NCBI RefSeq assembly: GCF_049060325.1 | Contig: NZ_JBMGPW010000003.1 | Coordinates: 155,423 to 219,422 of the forward strand | Length of the DNA: 64,000 bases | From: Vescimonas sanitatis | GTDB taxonomy: Bacteria; Bacillota; Clostridia; Oscillospirales; Oscillospiraceae | Direction of reading: 5' to 3' | In this document: in pieces, positions 17,214 to 25,193 of the stretch | Numbering within the stretch: position 1 is the stretch's first letter | Layout: each line of letters opens with the position of its first letter | Notes under the pieces: model-generated | Database searches by the model: none | Told to the model about the DNA's origin: nothing | What the model saw: the letters and a program-made list of their open reading frames with translations, nothing else | Made by a program: the position numbers and the translations under genes

Positions 17214-17671
17214 TCTTTTAGCCCATGCGGGGAGCGTGTCCCCTTTCCACGCTTCCCGTTATGGGCTATTTGTCGTTCCGCAAAAGCATATCCGCTGTTG
17301 ATGTGCTTTTGCAGGCCGACAAAGCCTATTGTTCTTTGACAAAGAAAGCGGCCTTTGGTGCGCAGCATAACAGGCAAACGGGTACATTCCGTCTGTACCG
17401 AGCCAGTCGGCGGGTACGCCATGACAGCTTTTCCCCATAGGGGAAAAGCCGAGCGAGAACTACCGCGCCGTAAAACAGGTTTAGCAGCTTGTGGGCGACG
17501 ACATACAAGGCGGCACAATGATACTCCCGCGTTGAACACCCTCAAAGTATTGCGCGGCGCACCCATAAGCATGGGCCGGGGTGAAACTCCCGTGAGGTTG
17601 CAGCTAACAACCGCCCGTTTTTGCCTTTTGACGAATATAGTTTATCCATACAGGAAAAGGAGGTTTTTCTA
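17214..17671 (+). other. Gene-free 458-base region, possibly a structured RNA
   Basis: No convincing gene. Several short GC-rich complementary segments are visible, for example TTTTCCCC-ATA-GGGGAAAA at about 17430-17449 and GGCCGGGGTGAAACTCCCGTG near 17572-17592. The 17270-17650 stretch reads like folded noncoding RNA rather than decayed coding sequence. It could be the leader of tnpW. No known RNA class was recognised. Confidence 0.35.
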
Positions 17672-17845
17672 ATGGATAAAAAACAGACAATTACAACCGA
17701 ACGCAAAATAGGGAAAATCACCTATCTTGTTCAAGCGTTGCCGAGTGAAAAGGCAACCGATACAATCCATAAAAAGATTGAGAAACTCATTGTAAAGGAT
17801 TTGCAGAAAAAGCCCGGAAATCCGGGATTTTTAGCGTCCGAGTAG
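17672..17845 (+). CDS. tnpW: TnpW family protein
   Basis: A 57-residue protein (ERKIGKITYLVQALPSEKA...) with the RKIGKTTY-like signature of the small TnpW proteins that precede the serine recombinase in Tn4451/Tn1549-type elements. A strong AAAGGAGG site lies nine bases upstream of the ATG. Likely an accessory in excision; mechanism unknown. Confidence 0.8.
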   Translation: MDKKQTITTERKIGKITYLVQALPSEKATDTIHKKIEKLIVKDLQKKPGNPGFLASE

Positions 17846-17922
17846 TGCATTAGGCGGCGGGATATGGTATAATGATAGCAACACATTATACCTGTTTATT
17901 CGGCTGTCGGAAAGGAGGACTA

Positions 17923-19596
17923 ATGTTACAGTCGAATAAAATCACCGCCCTTTACTGCCGTTTAAGTCAAGAGGATATGCAAGCCGGAGAAAGCGGAAGC
18001 ATACAGCACCAAAAAATGATACTTCAACGCTATGCGGACGAACACCATTTTTTGAACACAAAGTTTTTTGTGGACGACGGATTTTCCGGCGTGAGTTTTG
18101 AGCGCGAGGGGCTGCAAGCGATGTTGCAGGAAGTGGAAGCCGGACGAGTGGCGACGGTCATTACCAAAGACCTTTCCCGTCTTGGCAGAAACTATCTGAA
18201 AACGGGCGAACTCATAGAGATTGTATTTCCCGAAAACGGAGTACGCTATATCGCGATCAACGACGGAGTTGACACAGCGCGGGAGGATAACGAGTTTACC
18301 CCCTTGCGGAACTGGTTTAACGAGTTTTACGCCCGCGACACAAGCAAGAAAATCCGCGCAGTTAAACAGGCACAGGCGCAAAAAGGCGAGCGCGTCAACG
18401 GGGAATATCCATACGGCTATATCCCAGACCCGAACAACCGCCACCACCTTATACCCGACCCGGAAACCGCGCCGATTGTCAAACAGGTTTTCGCTATGTT
18501 TGTTAGCGGCGTGCGTATGTGCGAAATCCAAAAATGGCTTGCGGAAAACAAAGTCTTGACGATTGGAGCGTTGCGCTATCAGCGTACAGGACAGGCGCGG
18601 TATCAGCGGGCAATGATCGCCCCCTATACTTGGCCGGACAAAACGCTCTATGACATATTAGCAAGGCAGGAATATTTAGGGCATACCATAACCGCGAAAA
18701 CTCACAAGGTATCCTACAAGTCGAAAAAGACCCGGAAGAACGAAGAAGAACAACGCTATTTCTTCCCAAACACCCATGAGCCGCTTGTTGACGAGGAAAC
18801 CTTTGAACTTGCGCAAAAGCGGATTGCTACCCGCCACCGCCCGACAAAAGCAGCGGAGATTGATATTTTTTCCGGCTTGCTGTTTTGCGCTGGTTGCAGA
18901 CATAAGATGTATTACCAACAGGGCGTAAATATCGAGCCGCGCAAGTTTTCCTATTCTTGCGGCGCATGGCGCAACAGGGCAAGGACAGGCAGCGAGTGTA
19001 CCTCTCATTATATCCGCAAAAACGTACTTCTTGATTTAGTGCTGGAAGATATGCGGCGGGTTTTGCGGTATGTTAAGGAACACGAACAGGACTTTATCTG
19101 TAAAGCTACCGAGTACGGCGACATGGAAGCGAGAAAGGCATTAGCGCAGCAGCAAAAGGAACTTTTCAAAGCACAGGCGCGTATGACCGAACTTGACACG
19201 CTTTTCCGCAAGCTGTATGAGGACAACGCATTAGGCAGACTGACAGATGAACGGTTTGTGTTTCTAACTTCCGGCTATGAGGACGAAAAGAAATCCCTTG
19301 CCGCAAGGATAGACGAGTTACAACAGCAGATCGCAACCGTTACCGAGCGAAAAAGGGATATATCAAGGTTTATTCAGATTGTCGGGAAATACAGCGACAT
19401 ACAGGAATTGACCTATGAAAACGTCCATGAGTTTATCGACCGTATTTTGATACATGAATTAGACCGGGAAACCAACACCCGGAAAATCGAAATCCATTAT
19501 AGCTTTGTCGGACAGGTTGATACCGAGCAGGAGCCGACGCAAGTTGTCAACCATGACCGCCGCAACATGGTAGATGTAAAAAGTATCGCTATCTAA
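17923..19596 (+). CDS. tnpX: Large serine recombinase (TnpX-like), ICE integrase
   Basis: A 557-residue large serine recombinase that integrates and excises the ICE. The resolvase domain is at residues 1-150 with catalytic Ser in ALYCRLSQED (residue 15) and the VITKDLSRLGRNYLKTG motif near 85-101. The recombinase domain is in the middle; a zinc ribbon (CAGCRHKMYY ... CGAW...C) is near 330-370 and a coiled coil follows at 395-480. ATG 17923 was chosen because AAAGGAGG lies five bases before it. The stop codon is at the element's right edge. Confidence 0.93.
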   Translation: MLQSNKITALYCRLSQEDMQAGESGSIQHQKMILQRYADEHHFLNTKFFVDDGFSGVSFEREGLQAMLQEVEAGRVATVITKDLSRLGRNYLKTGELIEIVFPENGVRYIAINDGVDTAREDNEFTPLRNWFNEFYARDTSKKIRAVKQAQAQKGERVNGEYPYGYIPDPNNRHHLIPDPETAPIVKQVFAMFVSGVRMCEIQKWLAENKVLTIGALRYQRTGQARYQRAMIAPYTWPDKTLYDILARQEYLGHTITAKTHKVSYKSKKTRKNEEEQRYFFPNTHEPLVDEETFELAQKRIATRHRPTKAAEIDIFSGLLFCAGCRHKMYYQQGVNIEPRKFSYSCGAWRNRARTGSECTSHYIRKNVLLDLVLEDMRRVLRYVKEHEQDFICKATEYGDMEARKALAQQQKELFKAQARMTELDTLFRKLYEDNALGRLTDERFVFLTSGYEDEKKSLAARIDELQQQIATVTERKRDISRFIQIVGKYSDIQELTYENVHEFIDRILIHELDRETNTRKIEIHYSFVGQVDTEQEPTQVVNHDRRNMVDVKSIAI

Positions 19597-19783
19597 CCCC
19601 AGCAAAATTCGCGCCGGAATAGCCATCGTCCACATAAAATCTGGTGTTCTGGAACCCATTCTCATCGGCGTACTTTTGCAGGATAAGTTTTTGGTTCTGG
19701 ATACTGTTGGAGTCGCCCTCCAGATTATCATCTCGGGACAGACGGCAATAGAGCGCCGTGATCTTTTGGTTTGGCTGTAACAT
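19589..19783 (-). pseudogene. Serine recombinase of the IME, truncated by ICE insertion
   Basis: Reads MLQPNQKITALYCRLSRDD with catalytic Ser, then the expected resolvase start through FYVDDGYSGANF; homology stops there and a stop codon follows within a few codons. About 60 of some 550 residues remain. A GGAGG site precedes the ATG. The break coincides with the ICE right end, so the ICE has integrated into this gene; the missing 3' part should lie beyond the ICE left end, outside the window. Confidence 0.85.
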
Positions 19784-19806
19784 ATTGACCTCCTTCATAA
19801 AACGCC

Positions 19807-19851
19807 AAACCGATTGAGAGATTGCAACCATACAATACCCTCAATCGGTTT
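19807..19851. repeat. Inverted repeat upstream of the truncated recombinase
   Basis: A perfect 12-bp inverted repeat, AAACCGATTGAG (19807-19818) and CTCAATCGGTTT (19840-19851). A 15-base version of the same sequence (TCTCTCAATCGGTTT) recurs at 31105-31119 near the other end of the IME. It may be a recombinase-related site or a terminator-like stem. Confidence 0.55.
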
Positions 19852-19874
19852 GTTTGTCTATGCGAACCTGTTTT

Positions 19875-20141
19875 TCAGGCGGAAATATTTTTTGCGTCCT
19901 GCTCCAGGTCGATGACCTGTTTCATAAGATCGACCGTAGATTGCGTTCCTCCGAAACTGAATTCCGCGAACACAATGTACTCTCTGCCGCATACATGCTG
20001 TCGGCGGCTTTTTATAATCTTGCCGTCCCTTTCTTCCACTGCGGTATCCCGCACTGCCTTGGCAGAGGGAATATCCTCATCTCCATGCTTTTCTTCACTG
20101 TAGGAGCGGGGACGCTCATTGTATTTGAATTTATACGCCAT
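19875..20141 (-). CDS. Small hypothetical IME protein
   Basis: An 88-residue charged protein (MAYKFKYNERPRSYSEEK...) with ATG 20141 preceded by AAAGGAAC. It follows the relaxase locus on the same strand. No family was recognised; the middle part AVRDTAVEERDGKIIKSRR and the C-terminal STVDLMKQVIDLEQD look soluble and helical. Function unknown. Confidence 0.5.
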   Translation of the reverse strand: MAYKFKYNERPRSYSEEKHGDEDIPSAKAVRDTAVEERDGKIIKSRRQHVCGREYIVFAEFSFGGTQSTVDLMKQVIDLEQDAKNISA

Positions 20142-20191
20142 ATCGTTCCTTTCCCCTGACGCTACAGTCAGGCAACAAAAATAGCAGACCG

Positions 20192-20437
20192 TTACATGGT
20201 CTGCTGCTGTGTTTGTTCTGCCTGCTGATCTTCGGTCCACTGCTGTTCTGTAGATGATTGCTCATCCTGTGTGAGCACCATGGCTACGCCGGCCACCAGT
20301 CCGATGACAGCGCCGATATTTTTGGCTTCCTGTTCTGCCTGGATACGGCGGTAACGTTCCTCGACATCTTCGTTACCATCATCCAGTAACGCTCCAGTTA
20401 CCGCCAGACCATACAGTCCAGCGTGGAGCGGCTTCAT
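20192..20437 (-). CDS. Small membrane protein in frame with the relaxase 3' end
   Basis: An 81-residue product starting MKPLHAGLYGLAVTG, with a hydrophobic segment IGAVIGLVAGVAMVL and a Gln/Glu-rich tail. Its ATG overlaps the stop of the nested 158-residue gene (ATGA), which argues for coupled translation as a separate protein. It shares reading frame and stop codon with the long relaxase frame, so it could equally be just the relaxase C-terminus. Confidence 0.5.
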   Translation of the reverse strand: MKPLHAGLYGLAVTGALLDDGNEDVEERYRRIQAEQEAKNIGAVIGLVAGVAMVLTQDEQSSTEQQWTEDQQAEQTQQQTM

Positions 20438-21658
20438 AGAAACAGGTTGCGGATGTTGCTGACCACTGTCGCTGTGCCATACCCCATCCCCAGCAGTGCC
20501 GCCACGATGAGCAGTACCAGTACGATCCATTTGGCCACTACGATCAGGTCGAAGTCCGGAAGCCAGTCCAGCCATTTGCAGGAATGCTTTTCTTTCTTCT
20601 TCCCAGCCTGTTCCAGCAGAGTGGTCATCTCCGTCAACGATTTCTGGATCTCCGCCATGCTGTTCTGCACCGCTGTCAGGTCTGTGTGTGATCTCAGGTT
20701 CGGAATATACTCCCGCATTCCACGCACTTCCCACCCGATGGATTCTGTCTTCTGTGTCAGCATCGTCAGAGCCTCCGGCAACGGACACTGGATGACAATG
20801 GGCGTGATCGGTGAACTCGACTCCTGCGCTGTCGGCTGCGGTGAAGGCTCGGGCCGGTTCAGGGCCATGAGCTCGTCCATAGATAATTTCTTCTCTGATC
20901 CTGAATTCATATTCCATGTTCTCCTTTAGATATTTGTCACCGAACAGCAAACGGTCCCGACACTGCCAGCCACTCGGCGTGGTATAGGTGATATTCTTTC
21001 GGGACTTTTCCCAGCGAACCTTGTAGCCCTCGCTCTCCATCAGCGCAATGAACTCCTCGCGGTTGGAAGCGTGGCGCATACAGTCATTGATGATATTCAT
21101 GAGCTGCAGCTTCTTGCTCTGACCACGGGCCGCCGTGTGATACTCTCCGATGGTCATAGTCTTTGTTTTCTGCTTTTGTTCCCTGGGTTGAAATACAGGA
21201 AGTGAAAACTCCTTGCAGACCATGTCGTTGCGTTGCCGCAGTTCCTGGAGCTGCTCCTTTGCGATATGCAGTTTCCGTCCGGTATCGAAATTGACCGAGT
21301 TGATGAGGAAGTGGGAATGGATGTGCTCACGGTCTGTGTGGGTGCAGACCAGAACTTCGTATCCCTCATAGTACTCGGCCAGCTTCAGCGCGGCCGCGTG
21401 AGCGGTGACCGGGTCGACTGCTTCGCCTTTCGGGAAGCTCTGTACCATGTGATAGAACAGTACACCGTCCGTCTTGTGGTAGAGCCGCTTGGTGGTCATG
21501 AAATCCGCGTAGACAGATTCCGGCTGACAGTTGATACCTGTGACCAACTGCTGCCCCTCGAACTCGGTCTTTTTATCCTGCATGGTATACCGCATCACGG
21601 CGCTCATGCATCCGGTGGTCTGGCCCCGCTTGTAGTTTGTGAAGCTGATGATAGCCAT
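20192..21658 (-). CDS. Relaxase of the IME
   Basis: A 488-residue frame. The first 255 residues form a MobA-type relaxase: QSFPKGEAVDPVTAHAAAL, then the histidine metal site in HTDREHIHSHFLINSVNFD (residues about 107-125). The remaining 235 residues are low-complexity, and their DNA also encodes a separate membrane protein in another frame. TGWEEERKAF near residue 350 resembles a motif I recall from relaxase C-termini, which favours this frame being translated too. It would let a co-resident conjugation system mobilise the element. Confidence 0.85.
   Translation of the reverse strand: MAIISFTNYKRGQTTGCMSAVMRYTMQDKKTEFEGQQLVTGINCQPESVYADFMTTKRLYHKTDGVLFYHMVQSFPKGEAVDPVTAHAAALKLAEYYEGYEVLVCTHTDREHIHSHFLINSVNFDTGRKLHIAKEQLQELRQRNDMVCKEFSLPVFQPREQKQKTKTMTIGEYHTAARGQSKKLQLMNIINDCMRHASNREEFIALMESEGYKVRWEKSRKNITYTTPSGWQCRDRLLFGDKYLKENMEYEFRIREEIIYGRAHGPEPARAFTAADSAGVEFTDHAHCHPVSVAGGSDDADTEDRIHRVGSAWNAGVYSEPEITHRPDSGAEQHGGDPEIVDGDDHSAGTGWEEERKAFLQMAGLASGLRPDRSGQMDRTGTAHRGGTAGDGVWHSDSGQQHPQPVSMKPLHAGLYGLAVTGALLDDGNEDVEERYRRIQAEQEAKNIGAVIGLVAGVAMVLTQDEQSSTEQQWTEDQQAEQTQQQTM
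20434..20910 (-). CDS. Membrane protein nested out of frame in the relaxase gene
   Basis: A 158-residue protein: soluble N-terminus (MDELMALNRPEPSPQ), a helical middle (MAEIQKSLTEMTTLLEQAGKKKEK) and one strong membrane segment near residues 122-147 (LIVVAKWIVLVLLIVAALLG). It reads entirely within the 3' part of the relaxase frame, shifted. An AAGGAGA site precedes its ATG and its stop overlaps the next ATG. I recall similar coiled-coil plus C-terminal membrane proteins beside relaxases in other elements, but cannot check this here. Confidence 0.65.
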   Translation of the reverse strand: MNSGSEKKLSMDELMALNRPEPSPQPTAQESSSPITPIVIQCPLPEALTMLTQKTESIGWEVRGMREYIPNLRSHTDLTAVQNSMAEIQKSLTEMTTLLEQAGKKKEKHSCKWLDWLPDFDLIVVAKWIVLVLLIVAALLGMGYGTATVVSNIRNLFL

Positions 21659-21661
21659 AGC

Positions 21662-21973
21662 TTACCAGCGCTTTCGTTCAAGGATCATCCGAACGGCACC
21701 ACAGAGTTCAGAGAACGCCCGACATACGCTTTCCAGATCGATCACGGTCACTCGTCCCATGTGCGCCAGGGTGACGAGCTGGTTCAGATTTCTGCCGATG
21801 GACTTCAGCTCCTTCAGCACTTCTTTCAGGCCGTCGATGACCACCACCTGCTTTCCCAGGCAGCAGGCAGTGACGTAGTCGCTCATGGACATCCCGGACT
21901 GCTTCGCCAACTCCTTGATGGCCTCCCGGTCTGTGGACGCCATGCGGGTGCTGAATTTAACATCTTTTTTCAT
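21662..21973 (-). CDS. mobC: Relaxosome protein MobC of the IME
   Basis: A 103-residue MobC-like protein: KFSTRMASTDREAIKELAKQ with ribbon-helix-helix character, then LKELKSIGRNLNQLVTLAHMG, the MobC signature. It lies three bases before the relaxase gene on the same strand and should bind the IME's oriT. Confidence 0.85.
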   Translation of the reverse strand: MKKDVKFSTRMASTDREAIKELAKQSGMSMSDYVTACCLGKQVVVIDGLKEVLKELKSIGRNLNQLVTLAHMGRVTVIDLESVCRAFSELCGAVRMILERKRW

Positions 21974-22174
21974 GTCGTTTCCTCCAAATCGTAGATAAAG
22001 TGGGCCCGGGCTTCTGCCCGGAATTCATGCGGAAGTCGGGCAGCGGCGTTGCCGCAGACCAGACAAACGCGATGCTGGCCACCTCCAAGGAGGTGATTTC
22101 CCTGCACCGAACACCCGCGCTCCGCTTTCGGCCACAAATGGCCACAAACGGCGTTTCTTTTTCCCTGCGGGTGT
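21974..22174. other. Candidate oriT region of the IME
   Basis: Gene-free stretch between mobC and repA on the minus strand. It contains inverted repeats: GGGCCCGGGCTTCTGCCCGG near 22003-22022, ACCTCCAAGGAGGT at 22081-22094 and the direct repeat GGCCACAAA at 22131 and 22140. Position next to mobC suggests an origin of transfer. Weak open frames here on both strands look spurious. Confidence 0.4.
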
Positions 22175-23251
22175 TTACTCGCCATGCCCGGCAATCTCCC
22201 GCAAATCGCCGCACAGCGCCCCAACAGGGTCAACAGGGGCGACCACAGGTACACCCTGGGCATCGTCACTTTCGGCACGGCGCAGCTCGATGAGCCGCTT
22301 CCCGTTGCTGCGGCGCACCATACCGAAAATTCCGATTTTGCTTAGCGCGTCAAGGCTTTGCAGGATCAGGCGGGACACTTTCTTAGGCGAGATACGCTCC
22401 ATACCGACAGGGTCGATTTTTTCAGACAGCTCTGTGGGAGTGCCGATAAATTTCGTACGGTCGCGCATCAGTTCAGAGACCAGATAGGTGATCCGGTCGC
22501 CCAGTAGCTCCGGCTGCGTTCTGCTGTCTGCTACCATCTCCCACACGTTTTCAACGTTGCGTTCCAGAGACAACTCCCGGTATTCAATGTCACGACCGAT
22601 GCAGGAGAGCTTCGCCTTACCGCTGCCGCGCCGATCTTCCACCAGAGTAAAACTGGAATCCACCGCCCCGCTGATGGCTGTCGTACCGGAGATACGGTTG
22701 AACACATCATCGGCAGTTTCCTTTCGCAGATGATGGATCAGCAGGATGGCGATGCCGTGCTTGTCCGCCAGCCACTTCAGCACGGACAGGTCCCGGTAGT
22801 CATTGGCGTAGGTGGCATCGTGGACGGGGCGGACCATCTGCAGCGTATCGACGAGGACCAGAACAGTATCCGGGTGAGCTACGAGGAAGCCCTCCACCTG
22901 CTCCTCCAGCCCCTGACCGATGGGAGCGCACTCCGTACAGAAATGGACGCTGTCCGGCGCGTCCTCTGTGATCTCGAAGAGGCGGTTCTGGATGCGAAGG
23001 ACGGAGTCCTCCAGGCAGAGATAGAGGGTGGTGCCCTGCTTCACGCTCATTCCCCAGACCGGTTCTCCCTTGGCCACCGTCACCGCCAGCCACAGGGCCA
23101 GCCAGGACTTGCCCACCTTGGGTGAACCCGCCAGGATATGCAGACCCTGAGAGATCAGCGTGTCCACCACAAAATTGGGCGGCTCCAGCGGACGGTCCAT
23201 CAGCGTCCTACCGTCCACCGTGACCAGAGGACGGTCCATTTTGTTGCTCAT
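22175..23251 (-). CDS. RepA/RecA-like AAA ATPase
   Basis: A 358-residue hexameric-helicase-type ATPase of the RepA/RecA fold. Walker A is in AGSPKVGKSWLALWLA (residues about 46-61), a Walker B-like VLVLVDTLQMV follows near 135, then LIHHLRKE. The C-terminal third is winged-helix-like (ELSEKIDPVGMERISPKKVSR). It probably supports replication or unwinding of the excised element. ATG 23251 was chosen for its GGAGG site; an upstream ATG is possible. Confidence 0.85.
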   Translation of the reverse strand: MSNKMDRPLVTVDGRTLMDRPLEPPNFVVDTLISQGLHILAGSPKVGKSWLALWLAVTVAKGEPVWGMSVKQGTTLYLCLEDSVLRIQNRLFEITEDAPDSVHFCTECAPIGQGLEEQVEGFLVAHPDTVLVLVDTLQMVRPVHDATYANDYRDLSVLKWLADKHGIAILLIHHLRKETADDVFNRISGTTAISGAVDSSFTLVEDRRGSGKAKLSCIGRDIEYRELSLERNVENVWEMVADSRTQPELLGDRITYLVSELMRDRTKFIGTPTELSEKIDPVGMERISPKKVSRLILQSLDALSKIGIFGMVRRSNGKRLIELRRAESDDAQGVPVVAPVDPVGALCGDLREIAGHGE

Positions 23252-23470
23252 AGTCAGTACCTCCAATTCAAAATATCTGAATACAAAAATCTCCCACCTC
23301 GAAAGAAGTGGGAGTAGTATTCTTTTAGAGGAGCAGTGCCCACAGGACTTTTGAGCATCCCCTTGCCCCTCTGCTCGTATTGTGGTGGAAAAGATGGTAT
23401 CCTGATAAAAAGCATGGACAGATTAAAAATCAAGTAGGACAAATTATTGCAGAGGAGGGGGCCAGCGGAA
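23252..23470. other. Divergent intergenic region of the IME
   Basis: Lies between repA (minus) and the plus-strand genes. It contains a hairpin CTCCCAC-CTCGAAAGAA-GTGGGAG at about 23292-23314. No definite promoter could be assigned, and no gene was seen. Confidence 0.4.
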
Positions 23471-23641
23471 ATGGAGGGGAGCATCATATTCTATACCTAC
23501 GGCAGCACCTTGGAGCTGAACGGGCAGCAGTTTGAGGCAGGCAGGCTGACCGAAGATCTGCTGAATCTATCACCGGATGACTACCACCCCCTGCACGAAC
23601 GGATGGTGCGCATCCGTACCCTTATGGACATCTACGAGTAA
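23471..23641 (+). CDS. Small hypothetical IME protein
   Basis: A 56-residue protein, MEGSIIFYTYGSTLELNGQQ..., acidic and soluble. A GAGGAGGG sequence lies about 12 bases before the ATG. No family recognised. It precedes another unknown gene and a sigma-like gene on the same strand, so it may belong to an IME control operon. Confidence 0.5.
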   Translation: MEGSIIFYTYGSTLELNGQQFEAGRLTEDLLNLSPDDYHPLHERMVRIRTLMDIYE

Positions 23642-23680
23642 GTCCGCAAGAGTGAACTTTGGTGGAAACTGAATGATGAG

Positions 23681-24091
23681 ATGGAGCAGTTCTGTCAGGA
23701 ACTTCGCCGCTATACTGTGTTCCGCTTGCTACCGGACGATTGCTATGACGCTTTCTTTTCGGTGATACGGGAGATCACAGGACAGTTCAGCTTGTTTCCT
23801 CCCGAGGAGCACAGCCTTTCAGAGGATGATCAGACAAAACTTCTCAGCGCCTCAGCGGAAGAATTCTTCCAGAGCGATGATGGGGACAGCGATCCTGAAA
23901 TCTCCTTGGGACTGCTGGATCTGTTTCGTCGCAGAGAGGGCAGCGAGGAAAAGGGCGAGTTGTTTTATTACGAGATGTTTCGCCTCCTGGGAGCGTGCGA
24001 AGATACCTGGAGTGCCTACAAGAAATACATCGACCGCTACATGATGTATCTTCACGACATCCGTGCCTTTATTGCCGCATCACCAGAGTGA
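23681..24091 (+). CDS. Hypothetical IME protein
   Basis: A 136-residue acidic protein, largely helical, with no membrane segment and no motif I recognise. The C-terminal half contains FYYEMFRLLGACEDTWSAYK. It is followed after 45 bases by a sigma-like gene. Its own ribosome binding site is weak (GATGAGATGG), so the start is uncertain. Confidence 0.5.
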   Translation: MEQFCQELRRYTVFRLLPDDCYDAFFSVIREITGQFSLFPPEEHSLSEDDQTKLLSASAEEFFQSDDGDSDPEISLGLLDLFRRREGSEEKGELFYYEMFRLLGACEDTWSAYKKYIDRYMMYLHDIRAFIAASPE

Positions 24092-24136
24092 GCAAGCCCC
24101 GAGGGCGTCCACCGAAAGCAAAGGCGGGTGGGACCC

Positions 24137-25048
24137 ATGACCAATGAGGAATTGGTCCGCCGATATTACGGCGGTGATGAGCGCGCGCTGGAGGAGTTGT
24201 ACCGCAGGAATCTCGGGCTGATCCGGCGCATCGCCCGGGAGACTGCCAGAGAGTTCAACTGTCTGCATATGGACAGGGAAAGACCGGGAGAGTTGTCCGG
24301 CTATACGAAAACGATTCTGGAGGATCTTTGCGGCGAGGGTGCGTTGGAATTTCTGACACGGGTCCAGAGCAGAGAATACGATAAGAGCCGTGCTGTGCTT
24401 GCCACCTACCTGTACCCACATCTGAAAGGCCGGATGACCCGTTGGCTGGAGCAACATATCGGAAATCTTTCTCTGAGCAAGCACGAGATGGATGCTGTCC
24501 GGCAGGCACAAAGGCTATATCATTCAGGTCAGTTCAGCATCGAAGAGATCGCGGAGAAAATGGATGTCCTTCTGGAACAGGCTGTCAAGCACATCCGTTA
24601 CAACACCCATTTTGTTGGTGTCAATGATCTTATCCCTGGGAGCTATGACGGTGATCCCTTTGAGCGGCTGATGCCTGGGAATCTCTCTGTTTCTGCGGAG
24701 CAGGTCGTGTATCGAAAAGTCTGCATTGAGCTGCTGCAGGAACTATTTGATGCTCTCCCGAAGAAGGACAGGGACATCCTCGGAAAATTCTACGGCGTAT
24801 TCGGATTTGAAAAAACTTCGCTGAAGGAAATCGGCATGTACCACATGATGAAGGAGTCCGCCGTGGAAAAGGCAAAGGAGCGTGCTGTCACAAAGCTGAA
24901 AAAAGCCTATCCGGGTAGCAGGCTGCAGATCTGGAGGAATGTTCATCGTATGATACGCAGACCGATCCTGCCAGCGAAGGATGACAGAGCACTGCGGCGC
25001 AGCTTCACGACTTCGACCCTACGAAATCAGGAGTCTGGAAGATCGTAG
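24137..25048 (+). CDS. Sigma-70-like regulator of the IME
   Basis: A 303-residue protein with sigma-factor character: N-terminal LVRRYYGGDERALEELYRRNLGLIRRIA split at residues 5-32 resembles region 2, YLYPHLKGRMTRWLEQH region 2.4/3, and LFDALPKKDRDILGKFYGVFG a region 4 start. The usual region 4 HTH after it is less clear (SLKEIGMYHMMKESAVEKAKERA). ATG 24137 is preferred over GTG 24128. It could direct transcription of IME or van genes; that link is speculative. Confidence 0.65.
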   Translation: MTNEELVRRYYGGDERALEELYRRNLGLIRRIARETAREFNCLHMDRERPGELSGYTKTILEDLCGEGALEFLTRVQSREYDKSRAVLATYLYPHLKGRMTRWLEQHIGNLSLSKHEMDAVRQAQRLYHSGQFSIEEIAEKMDVLLEQAVKHIRYNTHFVGVNDLIPGSYDGDPFERLMPGNLSVSAEQVVYRKVCIELLQELFDALPKKDRDILGKFYGVFGFEKTSLKEIGMYHMMKESAVEKAKERAVTKLKKAYPGSRLQIWRNVHRMIRRPILPAKDDRALRRSFTTSTLRNQESGRS

Positions 25049-25160
25049 TTTCGATACAGTCTGGTGAGAATTTTGCGCAGACAGGAGACCGCAACAGTCC
25101 CCTTTAGGACATGTTTAGGAAAAATCAAGAGTCATACTCGCTTTTTTATACGTTCCGTGC

Positions 25161-25166
25161 TATAAT
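25161..25166 (+). promoter_or_regulatory. -10 element of the vanR promoter
   Basis: Consensus TATAAT 28 bases before the vanR start. At 17 bases upstream the -35 region (TCGCTT) is poor, as expected for a promoter needing an activator such as phosphorylated VanR. Confidence 0.5.
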
Positions 25167-25193
25167 GCAGAAAAACACGAAAGGCCGGCAACT

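Larger units (their letters stand above)
1..19605. mobile_element. Integrative conjugative element, right part (Tn1549-like)
   Basis: Contiguous transfer, processing and recombination genes: VirB4 ATPase, NlpC hydrolase, topoisomerase III, MobA/MobC relaxosome, TnpW and a large serine recombinase whose stop codon lies a few bases from the right end. The right end is placed near 19597-19612 because a different element's recombinase gene, on the opposite strand, loses homology there. The left end and the rest of the transfer genes (coupling protein, other channel parts) lie outside the window. The cargo module at 14.5-16.1 kb is visibly AT-rich compared with its surroundings. The Tn1549-like label is from recalled gene order, not a database match. 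Confidence 0.85.

Noticed and set aside
17214..17671. Group II intron fragment
   Set aside because: No domain V hairpin or intron-type 5' GUGYG was seen.
21957..22278. Coding genes between mobC and repA
   Set aside because: Overlapping frames on both strands lacking ribosome sites; the region has inverted repeats better explained as oriT.
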